Shown piece after piece: positions 31,989-43,841 of a stretch of 64,000 bases of DNA. The stretch is from NCBI GenBank assembly GCA_963682095.1, contig OY821755.1:26156010-26220009 (forward strand), in the 5' to 3' direction. This DNA is from Potentilla sterilis. Lineage: Eukaryota; Streptophyta; Magnoliopsida; Rosales; Rosaceae. Below the pieces are notes generated by a model that saw only the letters and a program-made list of their open reading frames with translations, did not search any database and was not told the DNA's origin. Each line of letters begins with the position of its first letter. Position 1 is the first letter of the stretch. The position numbers were made by a program, and so were the translations under genes.

Positions 31989-34969
31989 GCTATTGAGCAA
32001 GGGGCCGGAATTGACACAAATGGGGAGAGATTGACTAAGGAGGAACGGCTCAAACTTGAGCCGAGCCTAATGCATATTGTTGCCGAGCTAGAGGCAACAT
32101 CCCATGTGAAAAAGCAATGTAAGTATATGTCAATTCCCATTTCCACTAATAAAATTTTACCATCTGTGGAACAGGCTCCTATTTTAGAACTCAAGGTGCT
32201 TCCGGATCATTTGAAGTATGTATACTTGGGAGACGATGACACATTACCAGTTATTGTGTCATCACAGCTGAGTGAGCAGCAGGAAGCACGTTTGACTAGC
32301 ATGTTGAAGAGGAACAAAACCGCCATTGGATGGACGTTGGCGGATATCAAGGGAATCAGCCCTACAACTTGTGTCCATAGGATCTTGCTTGAAGAAGGAG
32401 CCAAGCCTACTAGGGAGGGTCAGAGACGTTTACACCCCCCTATGATGAAGATTGTGAAGGACGAGGTGATCAAATTGCTGGATTGTGGAGTCATTTATCC
32501 CATCTCAGATAGCCAGTGGATTGCACCTGTCCAAGTTGTACCTAAGAAGAGTGGAGTCACAGTTGTGAAGAATGATAAGGATGAACTCGTGCCCCAACGA
32601 TTGGTGACAGGTCATAGGATGTGTATCGACTACAGAAAGTTGAATGCTACTACACGCAAGGATCACATGCCATTGCCTTTCATGGACCAGATGTTGGAGA
32701 GATTAGCTGGGCACGAATTCTATTGCTTCTTGGATGGGTACAGCGGTTACAATCAGATATGCATTCACCCAGATGATCAGGAAAAGACAACGTTCACATG
32801 TCCCTTTGGTACGTTTGCCTATCGACGCATGCCATTTGGTTTATGCAACGCACCAGGTACATTTCAACGTTGTATGTATTCCATTTTTAGTGATTACATT
32901 GAAAATATCATTGAAGTCTTTATGGATGATTTTAGCGTTTATGGAAAAGACTTTGATGTATGCTTAGAGAATTTGGAATTAATCCTGAAAAGATGTGTAG
33001 AAACTAACCTTGTACTTAATTGGGAAAAGTGTCATTTTATGGTAACACAAGGGATAGTTCTAGGACACATTATATCTGCAAAGGGTATTGAGGTAGATAG
33101 GGCCAAGATTGATATTATGCTTCACTTACCCTCCCCTACAACTGTAAGGGAGGTACGTTCGTTTCTTGGCCATGCAGGTTTTTACAGGAGGTTCATCAAG
33201 GATTTTTCGTTGGTGGCCAAGCCTATTTGTGCCCTTTTGCAGAAGGAGGTTCCATTCATATGGGACAAAGGGTGTGAAGATGCATTTGTCAAGTTGAAGG
33301 AATTGTTGACATCAGCACCAATAATGGCGCCACCTGACTGGAGCCTACCATTTGAGATCATGTGTGATGCTTCAGACTATGCAGTTGGAGCAGTACTTGG
33401 ACAGAGAAAAGAGAAGAGGCCGATTGCTATATATTATGCCTCTAGAACTTTGAATGATGCTCAATTAAATTACTCTACAACTGAAAAAGAACTGTTGGCT
33501 GTCATATTTGCTTTAGAAAAATTTCGTTCATATCTATTGAATTCTAAAGTGATTGTGTATTCTGATCATGCAGCCTTAAGATATTTGATGAAGAAGAAGG
33601 ACGCCAAGCCACGTTTGATTCGATGGATTCTCTTACTCCAAGAGTTTGACATCGAGATCAAAGAAGGGGAGCGAAAATGTTGTGGCGGATCACTTGAGCA
33701 GAATTGTGAGAGAAGAGGAAACGTTACCACTTCAGGAAACTTTCCCAGATGAGCAGCTTTTTCGAGTGGACACAAAAGAACCTTGGTATGCAGACATTGT
33801 CAATTATTTAGTTACTAAAACTTTTCCAAGTACATGTTTACAGGCAGCCAAGACAAGGATTAAAAAGAATGCAAGACACTATATATGGGACGACCCATAT
33901 TTGTGGAGGACTTGTAATGATCAAGTGATTAGACGTTGTGTGCCACAAGAGGAGCATAGGCCGATCCTTGCATTTTGCCACAATGAGGCATGTGGAGGAC
34001 ACTTTGGAGCTAAGAGGACAGCGCTCAAGGTATTAGAAAGCGGGTTTTATTGGCCAACAATTTTCAAGGATGCATACATATTTTGTATGACATGTGATAG
34101 GTGCCAAAGGACAGGTAACATTGGTAAGAAAGACCAAATGCCCCTAAATCCTATACTATTTGTTGAAATTTTTGATGTATGGGGTATAGATTTTATGGGA
34201 CCTTTTCCTTCATCTAAGGGCTTTCTTTATATCTTGTTGGCTGTTGATTATGTGTCTAAATGGGTGGAGGCGAAAGCCACAAGGACTAATGATTCTAAAG
34301 TTGTTGCAGGTTTCTTGAGAACTAACATATTTTCCAGGTTTGGAGTACCTCGTGTGCTTATAAGCGATGGAGGTTCTCATTTCTGCAACAGAACAATAGA
34401 GGCTTTGCTCAGACGATATGGAGTTACCCATAAGGTATCCACACCTTATCATCCTCAGACTAGCGGAATGGCGGAAGTGTCCAACAGAGAGATCAAGAGC
34501 ATATTGGAGAAAACTGTGGGCCCATCAAGGAAAGATTGGAGTGACAGACTTGATGATGCACTTTGGGCCTACAGAACGGCATACAAGACACCCATTGGGA
34601 TGTCTCCATTTCGGCTTACATATGGCAAGGCGTGCCATCTTCCAGTAGAGTTGGAGCATAGAGCATGGTGGGCGGTCAAGCAATTCAACATGGAACTTGA
34701 AAAGGCTGGACTTCACAGGAAATTGCAGCTGAGTGAACTTGAGGAAATCAGAAATGAAGCATATGATGCTGCATGGATTTACAAAGAGAAGACGAAATTG
34801 TATCATGACAAGATGATAAGAGGCAAAACGTTTCATATTGGCCAAAATTCAAAGTACGGAATCAGGAAAAGCGTTCAAGGTGAATGGTCATCGACTTAAG
34901 CCTTACTACGAACCTTTTGAGGAGCACACCGTTGAGGAGACACAATTCAGAGACGCACCAAGATCCTGA
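31983..34969 (+). pseudogene. pol: Pol (RT, RNase H, integrase), copy 1, two frame-breaking deletions
   Basis: Encodes the enzymes that copy and integrate the element. The first frame, continuous with gag-pro, reaches 33752: RT with the active site FMDD (residues 297-300 counted from codon 32031) and RNase H with CDAS and SDHAALRY. Near 33660 five bases are missing relative to 52140-52155, shifting the frame. Integrase then reads from about 33665 to 34899 with the H-H-C-C finger, the DDE residues and HPQTSGMAEVSNREIK. Near 34845, 107 bases present at 53330-53436 are absent, removing the middle of the integrase C-terminal domain and shifting the frame again. The conserved tail ends at 34969. 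Copy 2 has the same two deletions. It cannot yield full-length Pol without another element's help. Confidence 0.92.
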
Positions 34970-36830
34970 TGATATGGAGAAGAGTCTAGGCTGAGTAGAC
35001 TATAAACATTAAGCGCTGCATGGGAGGCAACCCATTTCAACCAAAAGTGTGACGGAGCCGTCTACGAGAGTTTGAATTTTCTAAATCCCTAAACTCTTTT
35101 TGGTTGAATTGTATGAATGTGGAACTTGTGAATTATCAAATGCTTGGAAATTACTACATAATTTTTGTGTACATTGAGGACAATGTAATTTTCTAAGTGT
35201 GGGGTAGGGATACATGTTTCACATGTTTGTATTTGTTTTGAGTTTTTGTTTTGAGTCATAAAAAGAAAAGAAAATAAAAAATCAGAAAATCAGAAAAATT
35301 AAAAAAAATTTCGTCTTTATTTTCGTTGGCTTTTATTTTGTTTTTAATTATTGAGTCTTAGGTGCCCCTAAATAGTCTATGATGATTATATCTTTAATAC
35401 ATAGATGATGGTTTTGCATAATCATAAGAATTAATTGTGAGTTTCATGGACTTTGTGATTGGTATGAACATTTGAGACTTGAACTTAATTGTGTAAAAAG
35501 CATGTATGTTGTGTTGATTTTGTTCCATAATAACCTTTGAGAGCTTTGAATGCCATATACTTTCTTCTTGAGTGATAAAAATGGGCAGAATTTTTCTAAA
35601 CTTCATCATTCTTTGAACATTCAATGACTATGTGCCATAGATTTTAATGAACTCTAGAATGCTAGAACTTGCTCTTGACAATTTTTGAGACTATTATTCA
35701 TGAAATGCCTTGATTTTGAAAAGGATTGAAAAGATCATGTTAGGATTACCACCAATGCGAAACAAAGCTTATGCCTAATTTGTGCCCGTCGTGGGACTCC
35801 TTAGTTTTAACCCCCTTGAGCCAACATTGAGCCATTTATTTCATCACCTTGATACACTTTCCTTGAGATTAGAATAGTTTAACCTTACCATTGTTGTCAA
35901 GACTTGGTAAAATTTAATGGAATTTGTTAATTGATGTGATGATGATAAGTGAGTGTGGGGTGATCTTGTCCAATTGTTGAGAAAAGAAAAGGTGTTGCCG
36001 AATAAAAGAAGAAAGAAAAGAAAAATCGGATAGAAAAAAGAAAGAAAAAAATAAGAGATCCGAAATAAAAAAGAAAAAAGATTCGGCAAAAATAAAAATA
36101 TTTGGACAAAGTTGTGATTGTGAAATTGGAGTTTGTGTGATAATTAAAGGTCTATTGTTGTTATATTTGACCTTTGTCCTTGATCACTATTTTATGGGGA
36201 AGAAAAGAATGAAGTTTGGGTCCAACAAGTTGAAACTTGGCCCTTTTGAAGAGAAGTCATAAGGAGGATTGAATTTTGCTAAGTCTTGGTGACATTCTAT
36301 CACCACTTCCTAAATACGAATTCCTTATGCCCAATCCCCATTATCACCATTATGTTGATCTTTTCATGATTCTTAAAATAGGTAAACTTTGATTAAGTGG
36401 AGATTTTTGTCAAGAATGAGCATATGGCTTTGGTTCATTTGTGCACATAGTTGTTATATGAAGTTTTTCCTGAAATATTAATTCACAAAGTGCTTTTAAT
36501 TGATGAAATATGCAAGTTACTCTTTGTAACTCTTAATCTATTCGCTTGCATATACTATGAGTGAATTGCCATATCATGAGTGAAAAGAAGAGAGTATGCC
36601 TAGTGAGGAGGATGAAATCAACATAACATGTCAGTGCTTGTGATTTTCGCTTCTTACTTATTCATGCTATGATACATGTCTATGACGCTTGGGATTATTG
36701 TGCTTACATTGAATGCTTAACTTGAAAGCTATGTATTTAAAGATCCTGAGACAATCATTTTAGGGGCTGTAGTGTTGAGTCTTTTTGTTTGTTTTGCTAA
36801 GGGACTAGCAAAGGCTAAGTGTGGGGTAGT
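34970..36830 (+). other. Non-coding 3' region and polypurine tract, copy 1
   Basis: 1.86 kb with no credible ORF, so no envelope-like gene. Hairpins follow pol at once (34983-35001, 35020-35035, 35036-35108). The 15-mer CTAAGTGTGGGGTAG occurs at 35193-35207 and again as the terminal polypurine tract at 36815-36829. A related AGTGTGGGGTGA lies at about 35951. A purine-rich tract lies at 35975-36085. Confidence 0.85.
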
Positions 36831-39172
36831 TGATAGGAGCATAAAATGCGACGTTCTTAATATGTTTTTACCCCCATTTATGCATTTCTTATCCCTTATT
36901 GTTGTAATATAGAGTCATTGAGTCGTGTTAGAGTCGTTGGCAAGTGTTGGTGAATAAACTGAGCTAAAAATGCAGAAATGTCGATTTTTGAAGAGTTTTA
37001 GTTTAAGTAGGACTCCTTGTTGTACTAGGAAACCTGTTTGGACTAGGAAACCTGTTTTGACTAGGAAACTTGTCGGAATTGATTTCTTTATCTTTCGTCG
37101 TTTCTAATATTTGTGTGGATCGGTTTTGTGCCATAAATGTTAAAAATGCATAATTATGGTGGAGTCCTTATTGAACTAGGATTCCTAATAAGAGTTTGAT
37201 TTGACTAGGACTCCTTTTTCAAGTAGAACTCTATTTGGAAAAGAAATCCTTACTAAAGTAGGAATCCCAGTTGGATAAGGATTCTACGAGTTTGAGTCCT
37301 AATTAAAGTCCACGAGTGAAGAGTTTTAGTCGAACAAGGAATCTACAAACGCTCGACGTTTTTGAATCGTCGAAAGAATTTCATTGAAAATACAACTCCT
37401 TGTTGGACTAGGATTCCTTATTTATCTAGGACTCTTACTCATGATAATTGTGCTACATCTTTTTATCTTCTTTTTAATTTAATTCTTATTCTTATTTTTC
37501 AGGAATTAAAGAGAAGATATTTGGAAGATTAATGGAAGAAATCAAGAGAATTTTCGGCAAGAAGATGTTCCTTGCCGTGGAAGAGAAAGAAGAGGAATCC
37601 AAATTGGTTTTGGTTTCTTTGTGCCATACAAATACCTAGCAATTAATTTCCGATTTTTGCCTAGAGTTTTTCTTGGATAATACACGGCTAAAGAAAAGAG
37701 AAATGAGATGGATTTGGACTCTTGAAGGCCGGCCAAGATAAGAGATGGAGGAAGAATTAATTCTATTTTACATAGAATTTTCGGAAAAGAAAAGAAAAGA
37801 GAAAAGAGGGGAATGCATGTGGACTGAATTATGGCTTTGTGCAATAACTTGGTGCCGAATTAAAGAAGTTTTACTTGAAGAAAATTGAAGATTTAATTCG
37901 GCAATTGCATGGAAAAGAAGACCTAGCCGAATTAAAAGAAGACATGATATTTCGGATTGCTAAAAGATTAACCCTTGCCGAAACCATATCCAACTTGGTT
38001 TCGGTTTGCTTGTGCTCTACTCTTGCCGAACCCTAGCATTGCCTCTCCCCTATAAATACAACACTTTGTATTCATAAAAAGGATCTCCCTTTCCTCACTT
38101 TTACCTTGCCGAATCCCTGCCAAATTATTTCCACAAATTATATACCAAGGAGCAAAGCCGAATCCACCATCCATCTCTCACAAAAATCCACCATCACCAA
38201 TCCTTGCCGAAATCTTCATAAGGTTGTAATCATGGATTGTATTATTTTGGTTTTTATTACTTTGTATTTAAACATAACTTTGTCTATGAAGTATGTTTTG
38301 GTTTATGGATTTAATTTCGGTATTGATAATCATATATGGGATCTTTGGATCTTTGTTATAAATGTTTGGGATTTTTATATATGATTGCCGATTTATGCAT
38401 GTGATATGATTAAATATGTTATTTGGGCAGTAGTTTTTAGCATGTTTTCTTGATTTTAATTAGGTTTATTTCCTTAATTCGTGTGGAACCGAAGGAGATG
38501 TCTAGATGCATTCGATGGCCATGAGTGTTATCTAGGTATTAAATTCATATTCCGATTTAATACATGTTGAATTACACGCATGTTGGATTTGACATGTATT
38601 AATCTAAGGGTAAGAGTAATTATGGAAATTTACATGTCGATGTGAGATGGGTGACGCCATACTTGCTAACATGTTCCAATTCGACATATTGTGCTTATGT
38701 GCTAATTGTGTTTAATTTCTACGCATTGTGTTATTAAACTGATTAGTACCATGTTTAGGATTACACGCATGTTGGATTCTAAATACTTGTGATGTTTTGA
38801 ATAATTAGAATAACCGCATTGGCTCTAATTAAATTGGAACTTAATTGATCTTGAATTTGATATTTGCTGCTGCCCTATTACTTGTTTTAATTATATTGCA
38901 TGTGTAAGGTGATTTGTGTTTGATGATTGTGTGAAAGGTGATGATCAATTGTATATAATAATTTAGGTTTTAGAATTTGTAAAAATTCAGTAGGTAATTA
39001 GCTATAAAAATCGATACCCCCTTTAATTGCAATACTTTATGTGATTAAAAGCCCTTGATTTCCCCGGATAGAACGATCCCTACTTGTCAATACTACACTC
39101 GACAAAAGAAGGGTATTATTTGTATGAGATTGTTTTGCAGGTACAAATTGTGCACGCATTGTGATCCCATCA
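36831..39172 (+). repeat. LTRb (type 2, 2342 bp)
   Basis: TGATAGGAGCATAAAATGCG to ...GTGATCCCATCA. It differs from type 1 by substitutions and a replaced stretch at about 37515-37730. It serves as the 3' LTR of copy 1 and the 5' LTR of copy 2. It recurs as LTRc at +11,859. Confidence 0.93.
38051..38058 (+). promoter_or_regulatory. TATA box of LTRb
   Basis: CTCCCCTATAAATACAAC. Type 2 has TATAAATA where type 1 has TATATATA. Confidence 0.75.
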
Positions 39173-39177
39173 GTTTT

Positions 39178-39195
39178 TGGCGCCGTTGCCGGGGA
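39178..39195 (+). other. PBS, type 2 element
   Basis: Exact TGGCGCCGTTGCCGGGGA, five bases after LTRb. Confidence 0.92.
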
Positions 39196-41243
39196 CATTA
39201 TAAATTTTTGATTCATAAAGTGTTGTTTGTAACTTTGTATAATTGTAAATTATTTAATTTCTGCAATAGTTTTGGGAATTGTATTAATAGGATTTTTGGA
39301 AATGTAATAGTAAATAGGTTAATTTTCCGATTTTTATTTTTGTTTTTATTTTTGGTTTTTGGTTTTTGCCCTTAATTGCCGATTTTTGTGTGATATTATT
39401 GTGATGTTGATACACCTAGATAATTTCTAGGAAGTTGATAGTTTTTGTGTATGCTTGTAGTTTATTGTAGTTTCTAAAGTGTAACATGTAGGTGAAGCCT
39501 CTTTTGTTGATCATAACCATAACCCTTCATACGAGTGATGCCATGTTAGGTATGTTTTTGTGTAGATTGGGAAACGGGCCCTGCAATGTTGGAATTAGTC
39601 CATCGTTGGCCCCCCACGCATAAAGACGCTAACTTGGTATTATTTTTATGAGGTTGAGGGCGGTTTTAATCAACACTTGAGACCGCTAGGGATCCGAGTT
39701 TATTTTACCAAGTATAGGGCAAGTTATTTTCATTGAATGGTGCGAGGTTTGTAAAACTGGTTCTCAAGACCCATAGACTGACGTTCATTCTCTGTGAGTG
39801 AGTCGAAAGGGGACTTGTCCTCCGTGGTTAAAAACTTTGAGACCTGCCTTGTTCCTAAAGAGAGTTTACTCTCCGTGAATTTTAACGACATCGCCTTAGA
39901 AAAATAAAATACGTTCGACCTAGACAACAGCTTGTGCCGAAGCATCACCTCACTTTAGACGCTAGAAAATAACTTAAGCATATGTGGAATCTATTTTTCT
40001 TCAAAAAGGTAAAATTCGTCTTTAATTTTTGAGGTATATCGGAATAAGCATGATACTACCTTGGACTGTTTCAGCCCATTGCACTGTTATCTCCTCTGCT
40101 CCACGTACCTCAAATTTTAAAGTTGTGTGAATAAAAGACACCTAGAAATCCTAAGTTTCGGCAATCATAATACTTACATAATCGATGTAATCTAAAAACC
40201 GAACCAACATAGATACTTGTACAAAAAAAAAAAAAAAATTTTCGTGTGATGTGCATAACTAGTTTAAATTGTTAGGGAGTTTTAAAAGTCTATTTGTGTT
40301 GAGTTTGTTTATGATTTTGAGGGGAAGAGGAATAGGTAAGGTCACTAATGTTGCTTTTAGCCTTAACCCTTCATACTAGCGCTTGCGTTTTTATGAGGTT
40401 GAGGGCGGCTTTTATGCACTTTAGTGGAACTGACAACATGAGGTTCTCAACTGAGTAAGGGGCAATCATATTTCGTTTGTTCTGATTTTGGTATTGAGGT
40501 TTGTTTAACTAGATCTCAAGGCCCACAGACTGATGTTCATTCCCTGTGAGTGAGTCGATTGGGAGTTCGCTCTCCGTGGTAACCAACAACGAGTCTTGCC
40601 TCACTCCATTATTAGTACTTTCGTTCTAGCCTTCTGAAACCACGGAATCTTGTGTCTAGTCGATAGACCTAGGCCGCACGTCCACCGAGCTTCAGAATCT
40701 TAAATGAGTTTGACATAAGTAAATTTTTAATCTCACAAGAAAATGTTTCTTGGTTTGAATTTTTGAGGTATATCGGATCAAGCATGATACTACCGGGGGC
40801 TGTATCAGTCCATTGCACCGTTATCTCCTCTGCTCCACGTACTTTGAAAATTCGAACAAATTATATAGCAATTTAACTAGGGATACATAAAACACATTTT
40901 TCTGTTATACTTGTGAAATTATGTGAGCCTTATTTGTAAATTTTCGTGTGATGTACATCTTTGTAATATACTTGTAACTTTTTCATGTAACATATACTTA
41001 CAAATTTACGTTTGTTATTATACATATACACGTTGAACTTTTATATATTGTGAATTTTTCATACATTTATATATACTTTAAATTTCGTGTAACATTCTTA
41101 CATATTTATAGTTGAATTTTCGTTGATATTTATACTTGTGATATATTTACCCTAACACTAATTGTTACATACTAACTATACACGTTTGTTTTCTTTTGAA
41201 ATTCATTTGTTAAATACCTCGAAATTTAAACAATTTCAGGTAC
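39196..41243 (+). other. Leader with duplicated module, type 2
   Basis: Same two-module arrangement as 27294-29345, with scattered substitutions and small indels. The splice-donor-like AG/GTAAGG is at 40334-40341 and the acceptor TTTCAG ends at 41239. Confidence 0.75.
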
Positions 41244-43841
41244 ATGAATCTTGGTTGGTCACAAGAGATTGAGGATAGATTGAAAAGAATTTGCAACCAA
41301 GAAGAAGAAGAGCCAGTTTTGCCGAGCACTTCTACACCAGAACATCAGTTTGTTTCTCCCACCTCATCACTTTTCAACCGAAATTTTGTTGCACCACCAT
41401 CACCATTTCCATCAGAAGCTTCGTGTGAACTAAACCCTTTGTTTCACGAAGAACCAGAATTCGAGCTACTCCATAGTCCAATACCAATTCAGTACTTGAA
41501 CTTTGATTTACCTGATCCTACATTCAGAATGACTTCACTAAGAGAGGAGAATGGTCAGGTAGATGCGCCACAAGGAGGAGTAGTAAGACCAAGTAATGTA
41601 ACATATCCTGCAGTTGCACCTGGCAAGTCAGGAGAATTTGAGCTGAAGGGTGGATTTATCCACCAATTGCCTAAGTTTTATGGACTCAGTGGAGAGGATC
41701 CTAACCGCCACATTCAGAAGTTCGAATTCAGATGTGAGTCAATGTGCCCAACTGGGGCAGACTTACAACATGTGAGGATGAAGGCGTTTCCTTTTTCACT
41801 GGAGGATAGGGCGCAAGAGTGGTTTTATGCTATGCCACCTGGGAAGATGGTTTCTTGGACAACAATGGTGAGAGAATTTCTCACAAAATACTTTCCATCA
41901 TCAAGGGTGACACAGATCAGAAAGGAGATCACCTCAATCAGACAAGAGCCAGATGAGAGCTTCGATGTGTACTATGACAGGTACAAGGCTTTGGTGGCAA
42001 CGTGTCCTAATCATGGGATACGTGAGGGTCTTCTTCTACAATACTTTTATGAAGGGTTGCGTCCCTTAGAGAGGAGATTCTTAGATTCAGCAGCTGGTGG
42101 ATCTTTAATGGAGAAAAGTAGAGAGGAGGTTAAGAATTTGTTGGAGATGCATTTCACCAATCAACAACAATTCGGGTCTACTTCCTCTAGGCGAGTCAGT
42201 GAGGCCAGCGGTTATGAGGAATCAAGTGTTGTCAAGGAGCTTAAGGAAGATGTGGGGAAACTCACTCAGATGATGTCTCAGTTTATGAAGCAAAAACATG
42301 CCCAAGTCTGTGGGGTGTGTAGCATGGAGGGGCATTCATCAGATGTGTGTCCACAAGTTGGTGGAGGAGATAATTTTGAGGAAGCCAATGCAATTGGTTT
42401 TCAAGGGCAGCAACGTCCCACTTTTCAGAACTTCAACCCCAGATTTAATGATCACCCTAATTTTAGGTGGGCTAACAACAACAATGTGCAGAACCCTACA
42501 CATGTGGCGCCACCACAAGCTAATCAAGGAGGAATGGTTTTTCAACCAAGACCTCAAGGGCAATTTCAGGGATATGTAAGACCCCAGCAGCAACAATTCT
42601 ACAACAATAATGCACAAGCATCATCAAATCCCAACTATGACGCCATGCTTAAGTCTTTGAATGATGCAACTCATACATTGTTGCAATCTACAACCTCGAA
42701 CACCAAGGACATTTCTGAGTTGAAGAATCAGATGGGGAAGGTTGTGGATTTCATGGGGCAGATTCAGGAGCAAGGAAGATTACCTGGAGGAGTGATAAAG
42801 AACCCCAAGAATGAGCAAGCAAATGCAATTACCACAAGGAGTGGTAAGGTTGTGGAGGGGCCGAGCATGAAGAGAGGTGACGAAATTTTTGGTGGTGATG
42901 CCGAGCACAACAAAGAGTCACTCGGCAATGATGAGGAGATACATGGCAACGATGAGGAGGCAAACGGCAATGAGGCCGAGAGGAGCAAACCGAGCAAGAC
43001 TGAGCTCGAGGCTATGAAGAATAGGGACATAGAAAAAGATCCCGCTACCTCAGAGACACTTAAGGTAAAATCTGACTCAAGTGGTTTAATTACTAACCAA
43101 TCTTCGAGTTTGCCTTTTCCTTCTAGGTTTGCAAAATCAAAGAAGGAGAAATCAGATGAGGAGGTACTTGACATATTTAGACGTGTGGAGGTGAATATTC
43201 CCCTTTTGGAATGCATCAAGCAGATTCCCAAGTATGCCAAGTTCTTAAAGGAGCTGTGCACAACAAGGAGGCATACTAGGGAGGAGCAGGTGGTGAAGAT
43301 GAGTGAGACGGTCTCAGCCGTTCTCCAAAGAACGCTCCCACCTAAAATGAAAGACCCTGGCAGCTTTTCTGTGCCATGTAAAATTGGACAATTTAATTTT
43401 GATAAAGTTTTGCTAGACTTAGGGGCTTCAATTAATGTAATGTCTTATAATGTGTATAAGTCCCTAGGTTTGGGCGAGTTGAAAAAGGACAATGTAATCA
43501 TTCAACTCGCCGATAGGTCTAACAAGTATCCTGAGGGATATGTTGAGGATGTTCTTGTGCAGGTAAATAATCTGATATTTCCTGCAGATTTCTATGTGCT
43601 TCAAATGGAGGAATCGCCCATTAATTCCACTCAACTATTGTTGGGGCGACCATTTATGAGGACAGCAAGAACGAAAATTGATGTGGCTGAAGGCAATCTC
43701 ACCATGGAGTTCGATGGTGAAGTAATTGGCTTCAACATCTTTGAGGCCATGAGGTATCCAATTTCTGATTTAAAACCTTGCTATAATGTTGATGTAGTTG
43801 ATTCTATTGCGCAGGTTTTATCAGAAACTTTGGATCAATAG
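41244..43841 (+). CDS. gag-pro: Gag-protease polyprotein, copy 2 (865 aa)
   Basis: Same product and domain order as the 878-residue copy at 29346: gag core, CCHC knuckle, Gln/Asn-rich stretch, acidic linker, DLGAS protease. Outside the linker the two proteins are nearly identical. The linker (about residues 540-612) is shorter and largely different (EGPSMKRGDEIFGGDAEHNK against KGPALKEVEDVFVDHH at its start). It ends at UAG (43839-43841) in the same CAA-UAG-CAA-CUA context, with pol in frame behind it. The frame is intact, so this copy could supply Gag and protease although its own pol is broken. Confidence 0.95.
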   Translation: MNLGWSQEIEDRLKRICNQEEEEPVLPSTSTPEHQFVSPTSSLFNRNFVAPPSPFPSEASCELNPLFHEEPEFELLHSPIPIQYLNFDLPDPTFRMTSLREENGQVDAPQGGVVRPSNVTYPAVAPGKSGEFELKGGFIHQLPKFYGLSGEDPNRHIQKFEFRCESMCPTGADLQHVRMKAFPFSLEDRAQEWFYAMPPGKMVSWTTMVREFLTKYFPSSRVTQIRKEITSIRQEPDESFDVYYDRYKALVATCPNHGIREGLLLQYFYEGLRPLERRFLDSAAGGSLMEKSREEVKNLLEMHFTNQQQFGSTSSRRVSEASGYEESSVVKELKEDVGKLTQMMSQFMKQKHAQVCGVCSMEGHSSDVCPQVGGGDNFEEANAIGFQGQQRPTFQNFNPRFNDHPNFRWANNNNVQNPTHVAPPQANQGGMVFQPRPQGQFQGYVRPQQQQFYNNNAQASSNPNYDAMLKSLNDATHTLLQSTTSNTKDISELKNQMGKVVDFMGQIQEQGRLPGGVIKNPKNEQANAITTRSGKVVEGPSMKRGDEIFGGDAEHNKESLGNDEEIHGNDEEANGNEAERSKPSKTELEAMKNRDIEKDPATSETLKVKSDSSGLITNQSSSLPFPSRFAKSKKEKSDEEVLDIFRRVEVNIPLLECIKQIPKYAKFLKELCTTRRHTREEQVVKMSETVSAVLQRTLPPKMKDPGSFSVPCKIGQFNFDKVLLDLGASINVMSYNVYKSLGLGELKKDNVIIQLADRSNKYPEGYVEDVLVQVNNLIFPADFYVLQMEESPINSTQLLLGRPFMRTARTKIDVAEGNLTMEFDGEVIGFNIFEAMRYPISDLKPCYNVDVVDSIAQVLSETLDQ

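Noticed and set aside
34970..36830. Possible envelope-like gene after pol, as in some Athila elements
   Set aside because: No ORF above 81 codons and none with signal or membrane features. The short minus-strand ORFs (35394-35624, 35844-36109) are T-rich complements of a purine tract.
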